A stretch of 58,476 bases of DNA from Alphaproteobacteria bacterium (GCA_019241645.1 JAFAWQ010000024.1:1-58476), one strand, 5' to 3'; counted from the first letter of the stretch, positions 45,004 to 56,078 are shown. Translations and numbers: made by a program. Notes: generated from the letters alone by a model not told the origin.

Positions 45004-45489
45004 CTATGACATCATCATCTTCTCGGCCATCCGCAGATGCTTGCGCAGAGTCGGCAGCTGCGCCGAGGCGAAATCGCCAACGGCGCCGTGATGGGCTCGC
45101 GCCACGCCGGTGAATTCGCGAATGTCCTTCCTGTGGTCCTCGATCATATAGCCGAGGAACTCGCGGTCGAAACTTTTGCCGGAAAGCGTGCGCAGCTTCA
45201 CATATTCCGCATCGGCCTTGAGCGTGGCGCGGGTTGGCGGATCGACATTCAGCCGCCGCGCCAGGCGCGATGCCTCCATTTTCGCCTTGCCGTGATCGTT
45301 CATCAGCGTGCGACCGTATTCGCGAACGGACGGCGTGCCTCCATGGCGCGCCGCCAGCTGGCCTAGCATGATTTCCGAGTTGGCACCCTTGATTGCGTCG
45401 TTCAGGAAATCCTCGCGGCTTCCCGCCACCGCAATGTGAGAGGCGGTGGACAGTACGAACGCCAAGGCCGTGGCGGACAGTGTTTTCAT
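45004..45489 (-). CDS. DUF4142 exported protein
   Basis: The 161-residue product has a signal peptide ending near AVA/GS (residue 23) and a ferritin-like four-helix DUF4142 domain: [60 protein letters not shown] and [15 protein letters not shown]. Function is unknown. AGGAGA stands before the ATG at 45489. The gene is convergent with the M20 peptidase gene and divergent from the tRNA. Confidence 0.93.
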   Translation of the reverse strand: MKTLSATALAFVLSTASHIAVAGSREDFLNDAIKGANSEIMLGQLAARHGGTPSVREYGRTLMNDHGKAKMEASRLARRLNVDPPTRATLKADAEYVKLRTLSGKSFDREFLGYMIEDHRKDIREFTGVARAHHGAVGDFASAQLPTLRKHLRMAEKMMMS

Positions 45490-45602
45490 GGCAATCTCCT
45501 GAAGGAAGCTCTGGGATAAACGGTCCGCCGGCGCGACTGTTCCCCGCGCAGCCTCTCCAAGACTTTGCGGTGCATGTTCTCGGGCGTATAACGGCCCCGA
45601 AA

Positions 45603-45679
45603 GCACCCGTAGCTCAGCTGGATAGAGTGCTGCCCTCCGAAGGCAGAGGTCACAGGTTCGAATCCTGTCGGGTGCGCCA
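45603..45679 (+). tRNA. tRNA-Arg (anticodon CCG)
   Basis: The 77-base gene has a 7-bp acceptor stem (GCACCCG with CGGGTGC), a D arm with AGCTGGATAG, an anticodon stem CTGCC/GGCAG around the loop CTCCGAA, giving anticodon CCG for Arg CGG codons, and a T arm with GGTTCGAATCC. CCA is encoded at 45677-45679. It stands alone between the DUF4142 and DUF2721 genes; I see no integrated element at its 3' end. Confidence 0.97.
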
Positions 45680-45757
45680 TATACGGTGTGTGTGGTTGTG
45701 TTGTCAGCGGATGCGTGCCGTCACGGACGTTCCCACCCAACCAGCCTTACCCATGCT

Positions 45758-46258
45758 ATGCTGGCATCGATGGCGCTTTCCAATTCCTTCCTTGTGCTTT
45801 CGTATGTCGGCGGGCCGGCGCTGCTGACCAATGCCACGACGCTATTCGTGCTGAGCACCAGCAACCGGTTCGCCCGCGCGGTCGACCGTTCGCGTTTCCT
45901 GGCCGAGACACTGGCGGAGGCGGGAGGCAGCATGCGCCCTACCTTGCGGGAAGAGATGCCGGAAGTGCACCATCGCGTGCTGCTGATCGGGCGAGCGCTT
46001 GTCTGCTTCTACCTGGCCTCGGCCTGTTTCGCGATCGCCACGCTCAATTCCATTTCCAGCGCGGTATTTGCGCAGACGATCGGCGCGCTCGCCACCACCA
46101 TTCTCGCGTCAATTGCCGTCATCACTGGCGTGGCCGGCTTCGCAGCCTTCATTGCCGGCGCGGTGCTGTTGGTGATCGAGAGCCGCACGGCCGTGCGTTC
46201 GCTCTCGCGCGAGTACGACGAAACGCTGTCGCTTGCGCGCAAGGCAAAAGAGATTTGA
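45758..46258 (+). CDS. DUF2721 membrane protein
   Basis: The 166-residue protein matches DUF2721: an N-terminal hydrophobic segment with VGGPALLTNATTLFVLSTSN followed by RFARAVDRSRFL, then two membrane helices (LIGRALVCFYLASACFAIAT and the later VITGVAGFAAFIAGAVLLVI). The motif LLxNATxLxVLxTxNRxxRxxDR is typical. Function is unknown. The start could be 45758 or 45770. Confidence 0.85.
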   Translation: MLASMALSNSFLVLSYVGGPALLTNATTLFVLSTSNRFARAVDRSRFLAETLAEAGGSMRPTLREEMPEVHHRVLLIGRALVCFYLASACFAIATLNSISSAVFAQTIGALATTILASIAVITGVAGFAAFIAGAVLLVIESRTAVRSLSREYDETLSLARKAKEI

Positions 46259-46290
46259 CGCCACGCTTGCGCGGAACATTTCTTCCCGCC

Positions 46291-46806
46291 CTATAACGGG
46301 TCGCTGCTTTCGACCCAAAGCGCGGCCAAGGTTTCCAGCCCGGTGCGATCCTCTTCCCTGAAACGGTCAAGTTCGGGACTGTCGAGATCCAGTACCCCGA
46401 GCAGCCGTCCATGCAACAGCAACGGCACCACCACTTCCGAACGCGACGCGGAATCGCAGGCGATATGGCCGGAGAACTTTGCAACGTCGGTCACAACAAT
46501 GGCTTCCTTTCGGTGGGCCGCTGTACCGCACACGCCCGTGCCGACCGAAATCCGCACGCAGGCCGGGTTGCCCTGAAAGGGTCCCAGCACCAGTTGCTCG
46601 CCTTTCAGAAAATAGAAGCCCGCCCAGTTCACTCCGGCAAGACCGCCATAGAGCAGCGCTGCTAGATTGGCGGCGTTGGCAATGGCGTCGCGCTCGCCGT
46701 CGAACAGGCCGCGCGCCTGCCTGCACAATTCGCGGTACACTTCCTGTGTTGTTCCGCTGGGACGGGTCGTGGCGAACATCGATTCACTTTTCGGCTGAAT
46801 CTTCAA
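46291..46806 (-). CDS. msrC: Free methionine-(R)-sulfoxide reductase, GAF-domain
   Basis: The 171-residue protein is a GAF-type fRMsr, which reduces free methionine-(R)-sulfoxide. Typical segments are GERDAIANAANLAALLYGGL, NWAGFYFLKGEQLVLGPFQG, NPACVRISVGTGVCGTAA and GHIACDSASRSEVVVPLLL. The three conserved Cys (PAC, GVCG, IACD) are present. It is the last gene of a mutS-usp-msrC minus-strand series, 28 bp after usp. Confidence 0.95.
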   Translation of the reverse strand: MKIQPKSESMFATTRPSGTTQEVYRELCRQARGLFDGERDAIANAANLAALLYGGLAGVNWAGFYFLKGEQLVLGPFQGNPACVRISVGTGVCGTAAHRKEAIVVTDVAKFSGHIACDSASRSEVVVPLLLHGRLLGVLDLDSPELDRFREEDRTGLETLAALWVESSDPL

Positions 46807-46834
46807 ACCTCGGCAAGCGGGCCCTCATCACTTT

Positions 46835-47341
46835 TCACGTCAGCGCATCGATTTCCGCCTCGGAGAGTCCACCGGGGACGAGCGTCACGGGAATGCGATG
46901 CGTGCTGCCGCCCAGAAAGGACGAGATCAGCGGGCCGGCAGATTGCTTCGCGCTTCCTACCGCCAGCACCAGGATCGATATGTCCCGATCCTCGCTGATC
47001 AGTTTCGCCAGACAGGGAGCGGGCTCTCCGTGCAATATCACCAGTTCCGGAAGGATGCCGGAAAGCTCATTGACGGCTTTCGCAGCGTTCACGATCAGCG
47101 TCTCCGCTTCCCGATGCGCCTCGTCCCGAATCAATTCTTCGACGCCCCGCCACTGCTGGAAATCATCGTGTTGCGCCACGCACAGAAGGGAGACGCGGCC
47201 GCCAGTGTACTGCGCCCGGCGGGTCGCGAAGCGTATCGCAACCTGGCATTCCGGTGTCTTGTCCACCACGGCGAGAAACTTCCGGCGCCGGCGGGACGCC
47301 GGGGATGACGAAACAGGTTCGGACACAGGTTGCTCGGCCAT
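46835..47341 (-). CDS. Universal stress protein family
   Basis: The 168-residue protein has the UspA fold: KFLAVVDKTPECQVAIRFAT at strand 1, GRVSLLCVA, EAETLIVNAAKAVNELSG, ELVILHGEPAPCLAKLISED, DISILVLAVG and the ending GGSTHRIPVTLVPGG. The C-terminal GxxH-type motif is not a perfect ATP loop. The start at 47341 is chosen; a 12-residue upstream extension is possible. It lies 38 bp downstream of mutS, so it may be in the same operon. Confidence 0.9.
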   Translation of the reverse strand: MAEQPVSEPVSSSPASRRRRKFLAVVDKTPECQVAIRFATRRAQYTGGRVSLLCVAQHDDFQQWRGVEELIRDEAHREAETLIVNAAKAVNELSGILPELVILHGEPAPCLAKLISEDRDISILVLAVGSAKQSAGPLISSFLGGSTHRIPVTLVPGGLSEAEIDALT

Positions 47342-47379
47342 TGACCGAATGCTGGCACCCGCTCCCTGGCGTCGCAAGC

Positions 47380-50061
47380 TCAGTTCGCGAGCTTGGCCTT
47401 GAGTTCGTAGAGCAGTTCCAACGCCTGCTTGGGACTGAGGCTGTCAGGCGACACTTCTTTCAGCGCAAGCTCAACCGAAGTTTGGCTTTGTCTGGCCGCT
47501 TCGGGCTGTGGCGCGAAGAGCGGCAGGTCGTCGATGCGTGCCAGCGGCTTGTGGCCCTCGCGTCCGTCTTCGAGCGCGCGCAAGACTTCCTCGGCCCGGG
47601 TAACGACGGCTGATGGCAGGCCGGCAAGCTTCGCCACATGGATACCGTAGGAGCGGTCAGCCACGCCTGACGTGACTTCGTGCAGGAATACGATCGAGTC
47701 GTTCCACTCCCGCACCCGCATGGTGACGCAGGCAAGTCCCGGCAGACGCTCTGCCAGCGCGGTGAGTTCGTGGTAGTGCGTGGCGAACAATCCACGCGAG
47801 CGGTTCACACGGCAAAGGTGTTCCGCCGTCGCCCACGCAATCGCCAGCCCATCGAAGGTCGCGGTGCCCCGGCCGATCTCGTCGAGAATAACGAGGCTGC
47901 GCTCTGACGCCTGATTGAGAATGGCGGCCGTCTCCACCATCTCCACCATGAAGGTCGAGCGCCCCCGCGCCAGATCATCCGCCGCGCCCACACGCGAGAA
48001 GAGACGGTCCACGATGCCGATATGGGCGGACTCCGCCGGCACAAAGCTTCCCATCTGCGCCAGGATGGCGATCAGCGCGTTCTGCCGCAGGAAGGTGGAC
48101 TTCCCCGCCATGTTTGGCCCGGTGACGAGCCACAGCCGCCCTTCCGCTTCCGAAGAAAGACTGCAGTCGTTGGGAACGAAACCAGTCGCGTTTTCCGCTT
48201 TCAGGGATGCTTCCACCACCGGATGGCGGCCGCGTTGGATATCGAAGGCCTGGCTGTCATCCACTCTTGGCCGGGCGAAGCGGCGTTCGCTTGCCAGCTC
48301 GGCCAGCGCTGCCGCGACATCGATGCGTGCGAGCGCGGCAGCAATCGATGACAGCGCGATTGCCGAACCCAGCACTTGGCCACAAAGCTGCTCGAACAAT
48401 TCGCGCTCGATTGCCAGCGCCTGATCGGCGCTTTGCGAAATGCGCGATGCAAGATTTGCCAGTTCGTCGGTGGAAAAGCGCATGGCGCTCCCGATGGTCT
48501 GGCGATGACGAAATAATTCGCGATTGCCACCTGACTGCAGCTTGTCCGCGTGTTGCGGCGTGACTTCTATGAAATAGCCGAGAATGCCGTTGTGCTTGAT
48601 GCGCAGCGCGGAGAGGCCGCTTTCGCTGCGATAGCGCGCCTCGAGGCTGGCTACCACGCGCCGGCTTTCGTCGCGCAATGCCCTAATCTCGTCGAGCGTT
48701 GCATGCGCCCCCGGTTTGATGAACCCTCCATCGCGGGCGAAGAAGGGGGGCTCGCCAGTCAGGAACTGATCCAGGGAGTCGTGAAGGGGCGAGGATTGGT
48801 CCAGCCCTGCGATCAACATCGCGCGGGCCTCGGCAAGTTCGCCGGTCGCAGCTCTTAGTGGATCATCGATCTCTGGCAGCAGATCGCGCACAACGCGAGC
48901 CGCGTTCAGTCCGTCGCGAATATTCGACAAATCTCTCGGGCCGGCCCGCGAGACGGAGATTCGCGCCAGCGCGCGGGCGATGTCAGGGATGCGGCGCAAT
49001 TTTTCGCGCATCCGGCCACGACAGTCAGGATCGGACACCAAGTACGAAATGGCGTCCTGGCGCACGGAAATGGCGCCGGGATTCGTCAGCGGTGACGTCA
49101 GGCGCGCCGCAAGTTCGCGAGCACCGGCCGCGGTCACTGTCAGGTCGATGCCGGCAAGCAGACTGCCCTTGCGGCCCCCGGACATAGTCTCGACCAGTTC
49201 GAGGTTTCGCCGCGTTGCCTGGTCAATGGCCATGAAGACACGCTCACCGTCACGCGCGAGCGGCATAAGCGCCGGGAACTTTCCCCGTTGCGTAAGGTCG
49301 AGATAGGCGGCCAACGCGCCCGCGGCCGAGAGCTCCTCGCGGGAGAAGGCGCCGAATCCGTCAAGCGACGCCACGCGGTACAGCTTCTTTAGCGCGCGCT
49401 CTCCCGCCGAAGAGTCGAATTTGATGGCAGGAAGCGGCGTCACGACGGCACCGGATGCCTTGAAAAGCCGGCCGAGAACGGGATCCGAAAACACGTTGTC
49501 CGGGACCAGGATTTCCTTGGGCGAAAGTCGGGCCAGCTCGGTCGCGATATCGTTTGCTGCCACGGCGGATACGCGGAACTCACCGGTGGAAATATCCGCT
49601 GCCGCAATGGCAAACGCACTGCCGGCGCGGCCCACTGCCACCAGCGCGTTCGCCGCCCGGGCGTCGAGCAGCGAATCTTCGGTCAGCGTACCCGGCGTGA
49701 CAAGCCGCACCACTTCCCGCCTCACCACGGCCTTGCTGCCGCGCCGGCGCGCTTGCGCCGGATCTTCCATCTGCTCGCAGACGGCGACCCGGAAGCCCTT
49801 GCGGATCAGCTTCTCAAGATACTGCTCCGCGGCATGCACCGGCACGCCGCACATGGGAATCGCATCCCCCAGATGCTTGCCGCGCTTGGTGAGCGCGATG
49901 TCGAGCGCCTCGGCGGCTTTGGCGGCATCCTCGAAGAACAGCTCGTAGAAGTCGCCCATCCGGTAGAACAACAGATACTCAGGATGCGCGGCCTTGATCT
50001 CCAGAAACTGCGCCATGGACGGGGTGGCACTGCGCGCTTCCATCGTGGCCGGCTCGTTCAT
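47380..50061 (-). CDS. mutS: DNA mismatch repair protein MutS
   Basis: The 893-residue protein has the N-terminal mismatch-binding motif [14 protein letters not shown] with Phe and Glu, and the connector, core and clamp domains. The ATPase has Walker [19 protein letters not shown], Walker [20 protein letters not shown] and the dimerisation His in [11 protein letters not shown]. It recognises mismatched bases and starts repair with MutL, which is not in this window. The ATG at 50061 is preferred; the frame is open for 51 further codons upstream but these do not look coding. It heads the mutS-usp-msrC series. Confidence 0.97.
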   Translation of the reverse strand: MNEPATMEARSATPSMAQFLEIKAAHPEYLLFYRMGDFYELFFEDAAKAAEALDIALTKRGKHLGDAIPMCGVPVHAAEQYLEKLIRKGFRVAVCEQMEDPAQARRRGSKAVVRREVVRLVTPGTLTEDSLLDARAANALVAVGRAGSAFAIAAADISTGEFRVSAVAANDIATELARLSPKEILVPDNVFSDPVLGRLFKASGAVVTPLPAIKFDSSAGERALKKLYRVASLDGFGAFSREELSAAGALAAYLDLTQRGKFPALMPLARDGERVFMAIDQATRRNLELVETMSGGRKGSLLAGIDLTVTAAGARELAARLTSPLTNPGAISVRQDAISYLVSDPDCRGRMREKLRRIPDIARALARISVSRAGPRDLSNIRDGLNAARVVRDLLPEIDDPLRAATGELAEARAMLIAGLDQSSPLHDSLDQFLTGEPPFFARDGGFIKPGAHATLDEIRALRDESRRVVASLEARYRSESGLSALRIKHNGILGYFIEVTPQHADKLQSGGNRELFRHRQTIGSAMRFSTDELANLASRISQSADQALAIERELFEQLCGQVLGSAIALSSIAAALARIDVAAALAELASERRFARPRVDDSQAFDIQRGRHPVVEASLKAENATGFVPNDCSLSSEAEGRLWLVTGPNMAGKSTFLRQNALIAILAQMGSFVPAESAHIGIVDRLFSRVGAADDLARGRSTFMVEMVETAAILNQASERSLVILDEIGRGTATFDGLAIAWATAEHLCRVNRSRGLFATHYHELTALAERLPGLACVTMRVREWNDSIVFLHEVTSGVADRSYGIHVAKLAGLPSAVVTRAEEVLRALEDGREGHKPLARIDDLPLFAPQPEAARQSQTSVELALKEVSPDSLSPKQALELLYELKAKLAN

Positions 50062-50246
50062 GGCAAAACCATACCAGATCGGCAAAAATGTAACCGGAAC
50101 AGGTACTGGGCAGGCCCGGCCGCTCCCGACCAACTCCAGATTGTTACGGGATAATGACAGAATTTTCGTACGATGGCTGAAAGGGATATCGATTGATCTT
50201 GATCCCTCTTCCACAGATAAGTGCGTCCAAAGAGGAGGGATCTATC

Positions 50247-52292
50247 GTGTTTCACATTCGCTCTGCCGTATTTGGTCTGCTGGCGTCGGTGGCGGCCACA
50301 TATCCGATAACCGCATCCGCGCTAGCCGTAGAGCAGGGCGAATACAAACTGCCGGCTTCGTTTGACTCGGAAGTCACCACCGACCTCCAGACTGAGGAGT
50401 GGGCGCGTGTGTGGCGCCCCACCACGGATGGAGCATACCCCCTCGTCATTTTTCTGCATGGCAATCACGGCACCTGCGGGCGTTACGATTCCGTACACAA
50501 AGTACGCGTCGATGACGATGTGACCTACACTTTCTCGGGCACGTGCCCCTCGGGATACGTCGTGACGCCGAACCATCTCGGCTACAATTACCTCGCCAAG
50601 GATTTGGCGAGCCATGGTTATGTTGTGGTTTCCATCAATGCCAATCGCGGCGTGAATGGCGCTGGAGGCGTGTCGGGGGACGACGGCCGCAATCTTATCC
50701 GCGGGCGGCTGGTGCTGCGCCACATGCAATATCTCGCCCAGTGGAATGCCGATGGGGGCGCGCCCTCAAGCCTGGGATTCGATCTGAAGGGCATCCTCGA
50801 TTTCAGCCATGTCGGTCTCATGGGTCATTCGCGCGGAGGCGAGGGAATGCGCGCGGCGGTCACCCAGTATGAAGACTCAGGCAGTCCGTGGCCCGCGCGC
50901 ATTGGCGCCGTGACATTTGAGGCGATGTACGAGATCGGCCCGGTGGACGGCCAGACCAGCCGCATTCTCAATAACACCGGGATGCAGTGGAACGTGCTGC
51001 TTCCCGGCTGCGACGGCGACGTGAGCGACCTTGAAGGGCTGAAGCCCTATGACAGGTCGATGCTGAACACGACCGAGTCGGCCGCGCTCAACAAATCGAC
51101 CTTCGAGGTTTTCGGCGCCAACCACAATTTCTACAATACCGAATGGCAGTTGTCCGATGCGGGCAATTGCAGCGGCGAAACACCGTTGTTCCCTCAATAC
51201 AAGGGCTCGAAAGCGCAGCGTACCACGGCGTATGAGACGCTCATTCCGTTTTTTCTCGCCCATGTCGGGCCAAAGGCCAAGCCAAAGAAGGCTAAGCTGT
51301 TCGATCCCAGTTATCCTTTGTCATCGAAGCTGACCAAAGTGACGGCCTACGCGCGCGGCTTTACACCGGCACCGCATACGGCCGACAACTTCATCGTCGA
51401 TAATTTTGACAAGTCCACCGGCACATCATCCGAAGGCGTTGCCAATCAGTCTTCCGGCCTCACGCAATATCTTCACGGTTCCGGAAGCTCGAACGATGAC
51501 AGCACGCAGCGAGCGGCGGCCATAAACTGGTCGGCGAAAAACGGCTTCCTCCAAGTCAACGCGGCGAATAAAAACAACTCGATTGACATCTCGTCTTATC
51601 CGGCACTCGAATTCCGGGTGGCGCTTCGTTGCTTCGGCAGTCTTTGCAATTCCAACCCTGATCCGACGGGCGATGTCGATTTCTCTATCGAGCTGGCCAA
51701 CGCCAACGACGATCTTTCCAGCGCCGTCGCCCTCAAGGACGTAGCAGTCGTTCGCCGCCCTACCGGCGCGTTCTGCTGCAATGTCATTTTCCAGACGGTT
51801 CGCGTGCCGATTTCGGACTTCGCCGGCTTCGATCCGTCGAATTTCCGCGGGGTGCGCTTCATCTTTGATCGCACGTCCGCCTCGTCTATTTATCTGGCCG
51901 ATGTCCGATTCACAAAAACACCTGCCGGATCTGGCGGTCTGTCCGGCAAGATGCTGCCGGGGTTCCTGACAGTGAGCAATGCCACCCAGACGCCGCCGCA
52001 ACATCCCGATGAAAATGTGGTGGTGGCGACCCGCCGCATCACATCGCCATCAGGCGTTTCGCAAATAGAGATCGAATTGCAATCCTCGCGGGTGTTCCCG
52101 GTGGCGAATGCGTTACCGACGCTGATTGCGGGCGGCCATAGCTTCCGGACGTCTCGCTTCCCGTCAGGAAAGACGGACAGATTGATTTTCACCCTCACGC
52201 CGGCCGAGTTCGCCGCCATACCCAACGGCACGAAACTGACCTTGCGGATAGGAGGGGCGCGTCCGTGGTCTTTCGGTGTCCTGAATAAGTAG
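50247..52292 (+). CDS. Exported alpha/beta hydrolase with C-terminal beta domain
   Basis: The 681-residue protein starts at GTG 50247 with GGAGG nine bases upstream. A signal peptide ends near ALA (residue 27). The N-terminal half is an alpha/beta hydrolase: YPLVIFLHGNHGTCG (oxyanion region), NYLAKDLASHGYVVVSINAN and the nucleophile elbow VGLMGHSRGGEGMRAAV. The Asp and His are less clear; GANHNFYN is a candidate for the His. The C-terminal part has two beta-rich sections and resembles carbohydrate- or surface-binding domains. Substrate is unknown; esterase or lipase activity is possible. Confidence 0.8.
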   Translation: MFHIRSAVFGLLASVAATYPITASALAVEQGEYKLPASFDSEVTTDLQTEEWARVWRPTTDGAYPLVIFLHGNHGTCGRYDSVHKVRVDDDVTYTFSGTCPSGYVVTPNHLGYNYLAKDLASHGYVVVSINANRGVNGAGGVSGDDGRNLIRGRLVLRHMQYLAQWNADGGAPSSLGFDLKGILDFSHVGLMGHSRGGEGMRAAVTQYEDSGSPWPARIGAVTFEAMYEIGPVDGQTSRILNNTGMQWNVLLPGCDGDVSDLEGLKPYDRSMLNTTESAALNKSTFEVFGANHNFYNTEWQLSDAGNCSGETPLFPQYKGSKAQRTTAYETLIPFFLAHVGPKAKPKKAKLFDPSYPLSSKLTKVTAYARGFTPAPHTADNFIVDNFDKSTGTSSEGVANQSSGLTQYLHGSGSSNDDSTQRAAAINWSAKNGFLQVNAANKNNSIDISSYPALEFRVALRCFGSLCNSNPDPTGDVDFSIELANANDDLSSAVALKDVAVVRRPTGAFCCNVIFQTVRVPISDFAGFDPSNFRGVRFIFDRTSASSIYLADVRFTKTPAGSGGLSGKMLPGFLTVSNATQTPPQHPDENVVVATRRITSPSGVSQIEIELQSSRVFPVANALPTLIAGGHSFRTSRFPSGKTDRLIFTLTPAEFAAIPNGTKLTLRIGGARPWSFGVLNK

Positions 52293-52316
52293 TAGATCGT
52301 AAAATGGTAAGACACC

Positions 52317-52347
52317 GCTCGCGCCGGCTCTCTGCCGGCGCGAGCGA
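52317..52347 (+). terminator. Perfect 13-bp hairpin after hydrolase gene
   Basis: CGCTCGCGCCGGC and GCCGGCGCGAGCG pair perfectly around TCTCT. It is followed by AGGGATCTGTTCTTC, which has only a weak U-tract, so it is either a terminator or an RNA-stabilising hairpin 24 bp after the hydrolase gene. Confidence 0.6.
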
Positions 52348-52444
52348 GGGATCTGTTCTTCGCGGCGGCGGCGGACCTGCCGGAGACCATTGAACTGGTG
52401 GCACTTTCCGGCGGATAGTCCGCAGATCAGATCAGGACCGCCGC

Positions 52445-54694
52445 ATGGATCATACCCGCCCGTCCTTCACCGACGAGGAAGCGCTGGCTTTCCATCGCCA
52501 GGGCAAGCCCGGCAAGATCGAGATCACGCCCACCAAGCCGATGGCGACGCAGCGGGATTTAAGCCTCGCTTATTCGCCGGGCGTGGCGGTGCCGGTTCGC
52601 GCGATTGCAGAAAATCCTGACGCCGCCTTCGATTACACGGCGCGCGGAAATTTGGTTGCCGTAATCTCGAACGGCACAGCAATTCTCGGCCTGGGCGATC
52701 TGGGCGCGCTGGCCTCGAAGCCGGTGATGGAAGGCAAGGCCGTGCTGTTCAAGCGCTTTGCCGACGTCGATTCGATCGATCTCGAGGTGGATACGGCCGA
52801 TGTCGATGCCTTCATCGCTGCCGTGCGCTATCTCGGCCCGAGCTTCGGCGGGATCAATCTCGAAGACATCAAGGCGCCGGATTGCTTCATCATCGAGGAG
52901 CGGTTGCGGGAGTTGATGGACATCCCTGTATTCCACGACGATCAGCACGGCACCGCCATCATCTCGGCTGCCGGCGTCATCAATGCGCTGGAACTGACCG
53001 GCCGCAAGATGGCCGATATCAAGGTGGTCGTGAACGGCGCGGGCGCGGCGGGCATCGCTTGCCTCGAATTGTTGAAGGCGATGGGGCTTCCAAGTGCCAA
53101 TGCGCTACTCTGCGACACCAAAGGCGTGATCTATCGCGGCCGCACCAACGGCATGAACCAGTGGAAGAGCGCGCACGCCGTCGAAACGAAAGCGCGAAGC
53201 CTTTCCGATGCGCTTGTCGATTGCGATGTGTTTCTCGGACTTTCGGTGAAAGGCGCCGTGACACGGGAGATGGTGAAGACGATGGCGAAAGCGCCGATCA
53301 TTTTCGCCATGGCCAATCCCGATCCGGAGATCACGCCGGAAGATGTGAAGGCGGTGCGTCCGGATGCGATTGTCGCCACGGGCCGCAGCGATTACCCGAA
53401 CCAGGTCAACAACGTTCTTGGCTTCCCCTACATTTTCCGCGGCGCGCTGGACGTGCGGGCGCGCACGATCAACGAGGCGATGAAGATCGCTGCGGCGGAA
53501 GCGCTGGCTGCGCTCGCGCGCGAGGATGTGCCGGACGAAGTCGCTGCCGCCTATCGGGGCAGCCGTCCGGTGTACGGACCGGATTACATCATTCCGGTTC
53601 CATTCGATCCGCGGCTGATTTCCCGGGTCTCGTCGGCTGTCGCCGAAGCGGCGGTCAGAACCGGTGTTGCGCGGCGCGACGTAAAGGACACAGACGCCTA
53701 CCGCTACCAGTTGACCGCGCGGCTCGATCCTTCCTCGCTGTTGTTTCAGCGCGTGACCGCCATGGTAAGGGCTAACCCCAAGCGTGTCGTCTTTGCCGAA
53801 GGGGAAGAGGATTCTGTGCTTCGCGCAGCGGCGGCGTTCCAGAATGCTGGTTTGGGGAAAGCGCTGCTGGTGGGACGCGAGGAGGTGATCAAGGCGGGAC
53901 TGCGCCGCGCCGGCATCGACGAACATCTGCTGGAAATTCACACGCCGCATTCGACTGAAGAAGCGGCGCGGTATGTCGAAGCGCTCTACATGCGATTGCA
54001 GCGCCGGGGACAGCTCTATCGCGATTGCGTCCGGCTCGTCACCAAGGACCGGAATATCTACGCCGCCTCCATGCTAAAAGCTGGCGACGCGGATGCCATG
54101 GTCACCGGCGCCACGCGCTCCTACCAGGTCGCATTGTCCGACGTGCGCCTGGTGCTCGACACTCCGCCGGGCAAGCGTCCCATCGGCGTCATGCTGATCA
54201 TTACCAAGGGCAGGGTGTTGTTCGTCGCCGATACCTCGGTACACGAGATGCCGACGAGCGAGGAGCTCGCCGACATCGCCGTACAGACGGCCGAGGTCGT
54301 ACGGTATTTCGGCTTCGTGCCGCGCACCGCGCTGCTCGCGTCATCCACCTTCGGCTTTCCGCGCAATGAGCGCAGCGAGCGGATCGTGGAGGCGGTGCAT
54401 ATTCTCGACCGGCGCGGCGTGGATTTCGAATACGATGGCGAGATTGCCGCCGATGTGGCGCTGGATCCCGACAAGCTGGCCGTCTATCCATTCGCGCGCC
54501 TCTCTGAGACCGCCAATGTACTCATCATGCCCGCTATCCATTCGGCTTCGATTTCAACAAAGCTGTTGCGGGAGACCGGCAACGTCAGCGTCCTCGGACC
54601 GCTGCTGATCGGTTTGGAAAAGCCGGTCCAGATTGCCCCGCTCGGGGCAAAGATGAGCGAAATCTACAATGCCGCGCTGGTCGCCGCCCTCTGA
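52445..54694 (+). CDS. maeB: NADP-dependent malic enzyme (MaeB-type) with phosphotransacetylase-like domain
   Basis: The 749-residue protein has a malic enzyme N-terminal half: [19 protein letters not shown], the NAD(P) and substrate region [18 protein letters not shown] and [20 protein letters not shown], then [12 protein letters not shown]-terminal phosphotransacetylase-like domain runs from about residue 430 ([19 protein letters not shown]) to the end ([20 protein letters not shown]). This two-part layout is that of MaeB, which makes pyruvate and NADPH from malate; the PTA-like domain is thought to be regulatory. It overlaps a convergent terminator hairpin at its stop. Confidence 0.96.
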   Translation: MDHTRPSFTDEEALAFHRQGKPGKIEITPTKPMATQRDLSLAYSPGVAVPVRAIAENPDAAFDYTARGNLVAVISNGTAILGLGDLGALASKPVMEGKAVLFKRFADVDSIDLEVDTADVDAFIAAVRYLGPSFGGINLEDIKAPDCFIIEERLRELMDIPVFHDDQHGTAIISAAGVINALELTGRKMADIKVVVNGAGAAGIACLELLKAMGLPSANALLCDTKGVIYRGRTNGMNQWKSAHAVETKARSLSDALVDCDVFLGLSVKGAVTREMVKTMAKAPIIFAMANPDPEITPEDVKAVRPDAIVATGRSDYPNQVNNVLGFPYIFRGALDVRARTINEAMKIAAAEALAALAREDVPDEVAAAYRGSRPVYGPDYIIPVPFDPRLISRVSSAVAEAAVRTGVARRDVKDTDAYRYQLTARLDPSSLLFQRVTAMVRANPKRVVFAEGEEDSVLRAAAAFQNAGLGKALLVGREEVIKAGLRRAGIDEHLLEIHTPHSTEEAARYVEALYMRLQRRGQLYRDCVRLVTKDRNIYAASMLKAGDADAMVTGATRSYQVALSDVRLVLDTPPGKRPIGVMLIITKGRVLFVADTSVHEMPTSEELADIAVQTAEVVRYFGFVPRTALLASSTFGFPRNERSERIVEAVHILDRRGVDFEYDGEIAADVALDPDKLAVYPFARLSETANVLIMPAIHSASISTKLLRETGNVSVLGPLLIGLEKPVQIAPLGAKMSEIYNAALVAAL

Positions 54695-54718
54695 CCCGTG
54701 ACGCTCGCGGTCACGGGT
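54694..54718. terminator. Hairpin between convergent maeB and lipoprotein gene
   Basis: ACCCGTGAC and GTCACGGGT form a perfect 9-bp stem around GCTCGCG. It spans the maeB stop and the stop codon of the convergent lipoprotein gene and could end transcription from both sides. There is no strong U-tract on either strand. Confidence 0.6.
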
Positions 54719-55415
54719 TGACGGTGGCGGGCAGCTTTTCCAGATCGGGCTTCGACAATGTCGTGAGAACCATCTTTCGGTTGCGCATGTATTTGAGCCG
54801 CGATGGTTCCACACGCACGACTTTCGACTTGGCGCCAGGTGACCCCATGACTTTGATGTCCAGCGTCTTGATTTTTCCCGCGCTCACATCCAGCGAAGAC
54901 ACGTGTCCCAGCACGCCACCCCACACGCTTTTCACCTCCACGCCTGCCAGCGCCTGCTTCGGATTGTCCAGTTTCTGAACGGGAACGGCGGTACGGATTT
55001 CCGCTGGGGTAACCGGACCGGAGGCTGAAGCCTTTGCGACCGATGTCTCGGTCCCCGAGGCGGCGCCAGCGTCAGGTGTCTTTGCCGACGGCTTCACTTC
55101 AACCGGTTTCTCATTGGCGTTGAATAGCGGCTTGGATGCCGTCTCACTCATCGGCACTTCGGCCTTCGCGAATTTCTTTCCGCCCGCGTCTTTGCCGGGG
55201 CTCGCGGAGGTTCGCACCGCCGATGCGGTCATCGCCGGGCGCGGTTTGGGCCTCGGGACCGGCCGATACGCCCTTTGCTCCTGCATCCGAGGCTGGTCGT
55301 AGATCTCCGGCCCGGCGACCTGCTGCTGCGGTACCTCGCCTTCGTAAAATCCGAGGCATCCAGCGGTCAGAAGGACCGCGCCAAATGTCCCCAGACCCAC
55401 CACAAACCTACCCAT
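54711..55415 (-). CDS. Putative lipoprotein with PRC-barrel-like C-terminus
   Basis: The 234-residue product has a hydrophobic start and lipobox LTAGC with Cys20. The middle is disordered and Pro/Ala/Lys-rich. The last 60 residues (WGGVLGHVSSLDVSAGKIKT followed by LDIKVMG) resemble a PRC-barrel-type beta domain, which is only a loose match. Function is unknown. It is convergent with maeB. Confidence 0.75.
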   Translation of the reverse strand: MGRFVVGLGTFGAVLLTAGCLGFYEGEVPQQQVAGPEIYDQPRMQEQRAYRPVPRPKPRPAMTASAVRTSASPGKDAGGKKFAKAEVPMSETASKPLFNANEKPVEVKPSAKTPDAGAASGTETSVAKASASGPVTPAEIRTAVPVQKLDNPKQALAGVEVKSVWGGVLGHVSSLDVSAGKIKTLDIKVMGSPGAKSKVVRVEPSRLKYMRNRKMVLTTLSKPDLEKLPATVNP

Positions 55416-55563
55416 TGGCGCCTCTCATGAGCAGCCTTAACAATTCGTTAGGCAACGCGCAGTTTTCCGTCCCGGTTCCGGAACGCGACATCAAAGCCTC
55501 ACCATTGCAGCAAAAACCAGGCCGTTTTACCGCGTGGGCAAGAATGGCAGCAAACAATGAAAG

Positions 55564-55590
55564 AGGGCGGCCCGATGAACTCGGACCGCC
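55564..55590 (-). terminator. Terminator after the DUF1236 gene
   Basis: On the minus strand GGGCGG and CCGCCC pair, with an inner TCCGA/TCGG part, and TCTTTCATTG follows. It lies about 30 bp downstream of the DUF1236 gene stop. The U-rich tail supports intrinsic termination. Confidence 0.65.
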
Positions 55591-55620
55591 CGGAACGCGA
55601 TGTTATAGCTACGACCGCCG

Positions 55621-55944
55621 TTATTCGACGATGGTCACGACCTTACGGGTCTTCGGCTCGACGAAAACCACTTTGCCGTTCCAGTCGACATACTGATATT
55701 CGCGTACTTCGGGAGCCGTGGTCGTCCACTCGTCCGGAACGGGCTGAAGTGCCACGTCTGCCGGCAACACGCTACCGATGGCCACCTTTTCCTTGATCAT
55801 AACCGGCCTTACGTGCTCCTTGACCACGTATTGCTTGATGATCGTGCGGTGCGCCGGCTCGATCGTAAGGGTTGCATCCTGCGCCATGGCATAGCCGCTC
55901 GCCAGTAGCGCCGCAGCCGAACCTGCAATCAAAAGAAGTCTCAT
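55621..55944 (-). CDS. DUF1236 exported protein
   Basis: The 107-residue product has a signal peptide ending near AMA/QD (residue 21) and the DUF1236 C-terminal motif REYQYVDWNGKVVFVEPKTR followed by KVVTIVE. GGAG precedes the ATG at 55944. DUF1236 proteins are common in alphaproteobacteria; function is unknown. It is on the same strand as lpd, 134 bp downstream, and has its own terminator. Confidence 0.88.
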   Translation of the reverse strand: MRLLLIAGSAAALLASGYAMAQDATLTIEPAHRTIIKQYVVKEHVRPVMIKEKVAIGSVLPADVALQPVPDEWTTTAPEVREYQYVDWNGKVVFVEPKTRKVVTIVE

Positions 55945-56078
55945 CGCATTGCTCCAATCGTTCGAAGCCACCTTCGCCGCGCCATATAACGGCTTATCCC
56001 AAGTTAGTGTTCCGGTAGGAAAAGGCACTTGGCGAAATTTAAATTCAATCATTTGACGTGTAAGCCGAAGGTCTAGCA

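Noticed and set aside
45603..45679. Attachment site for an integrated element at the tRNA-Arg gene
   Set aside because: No integrase gene and no duplicated 3' tRNA segment were seen in the flanking sequence.
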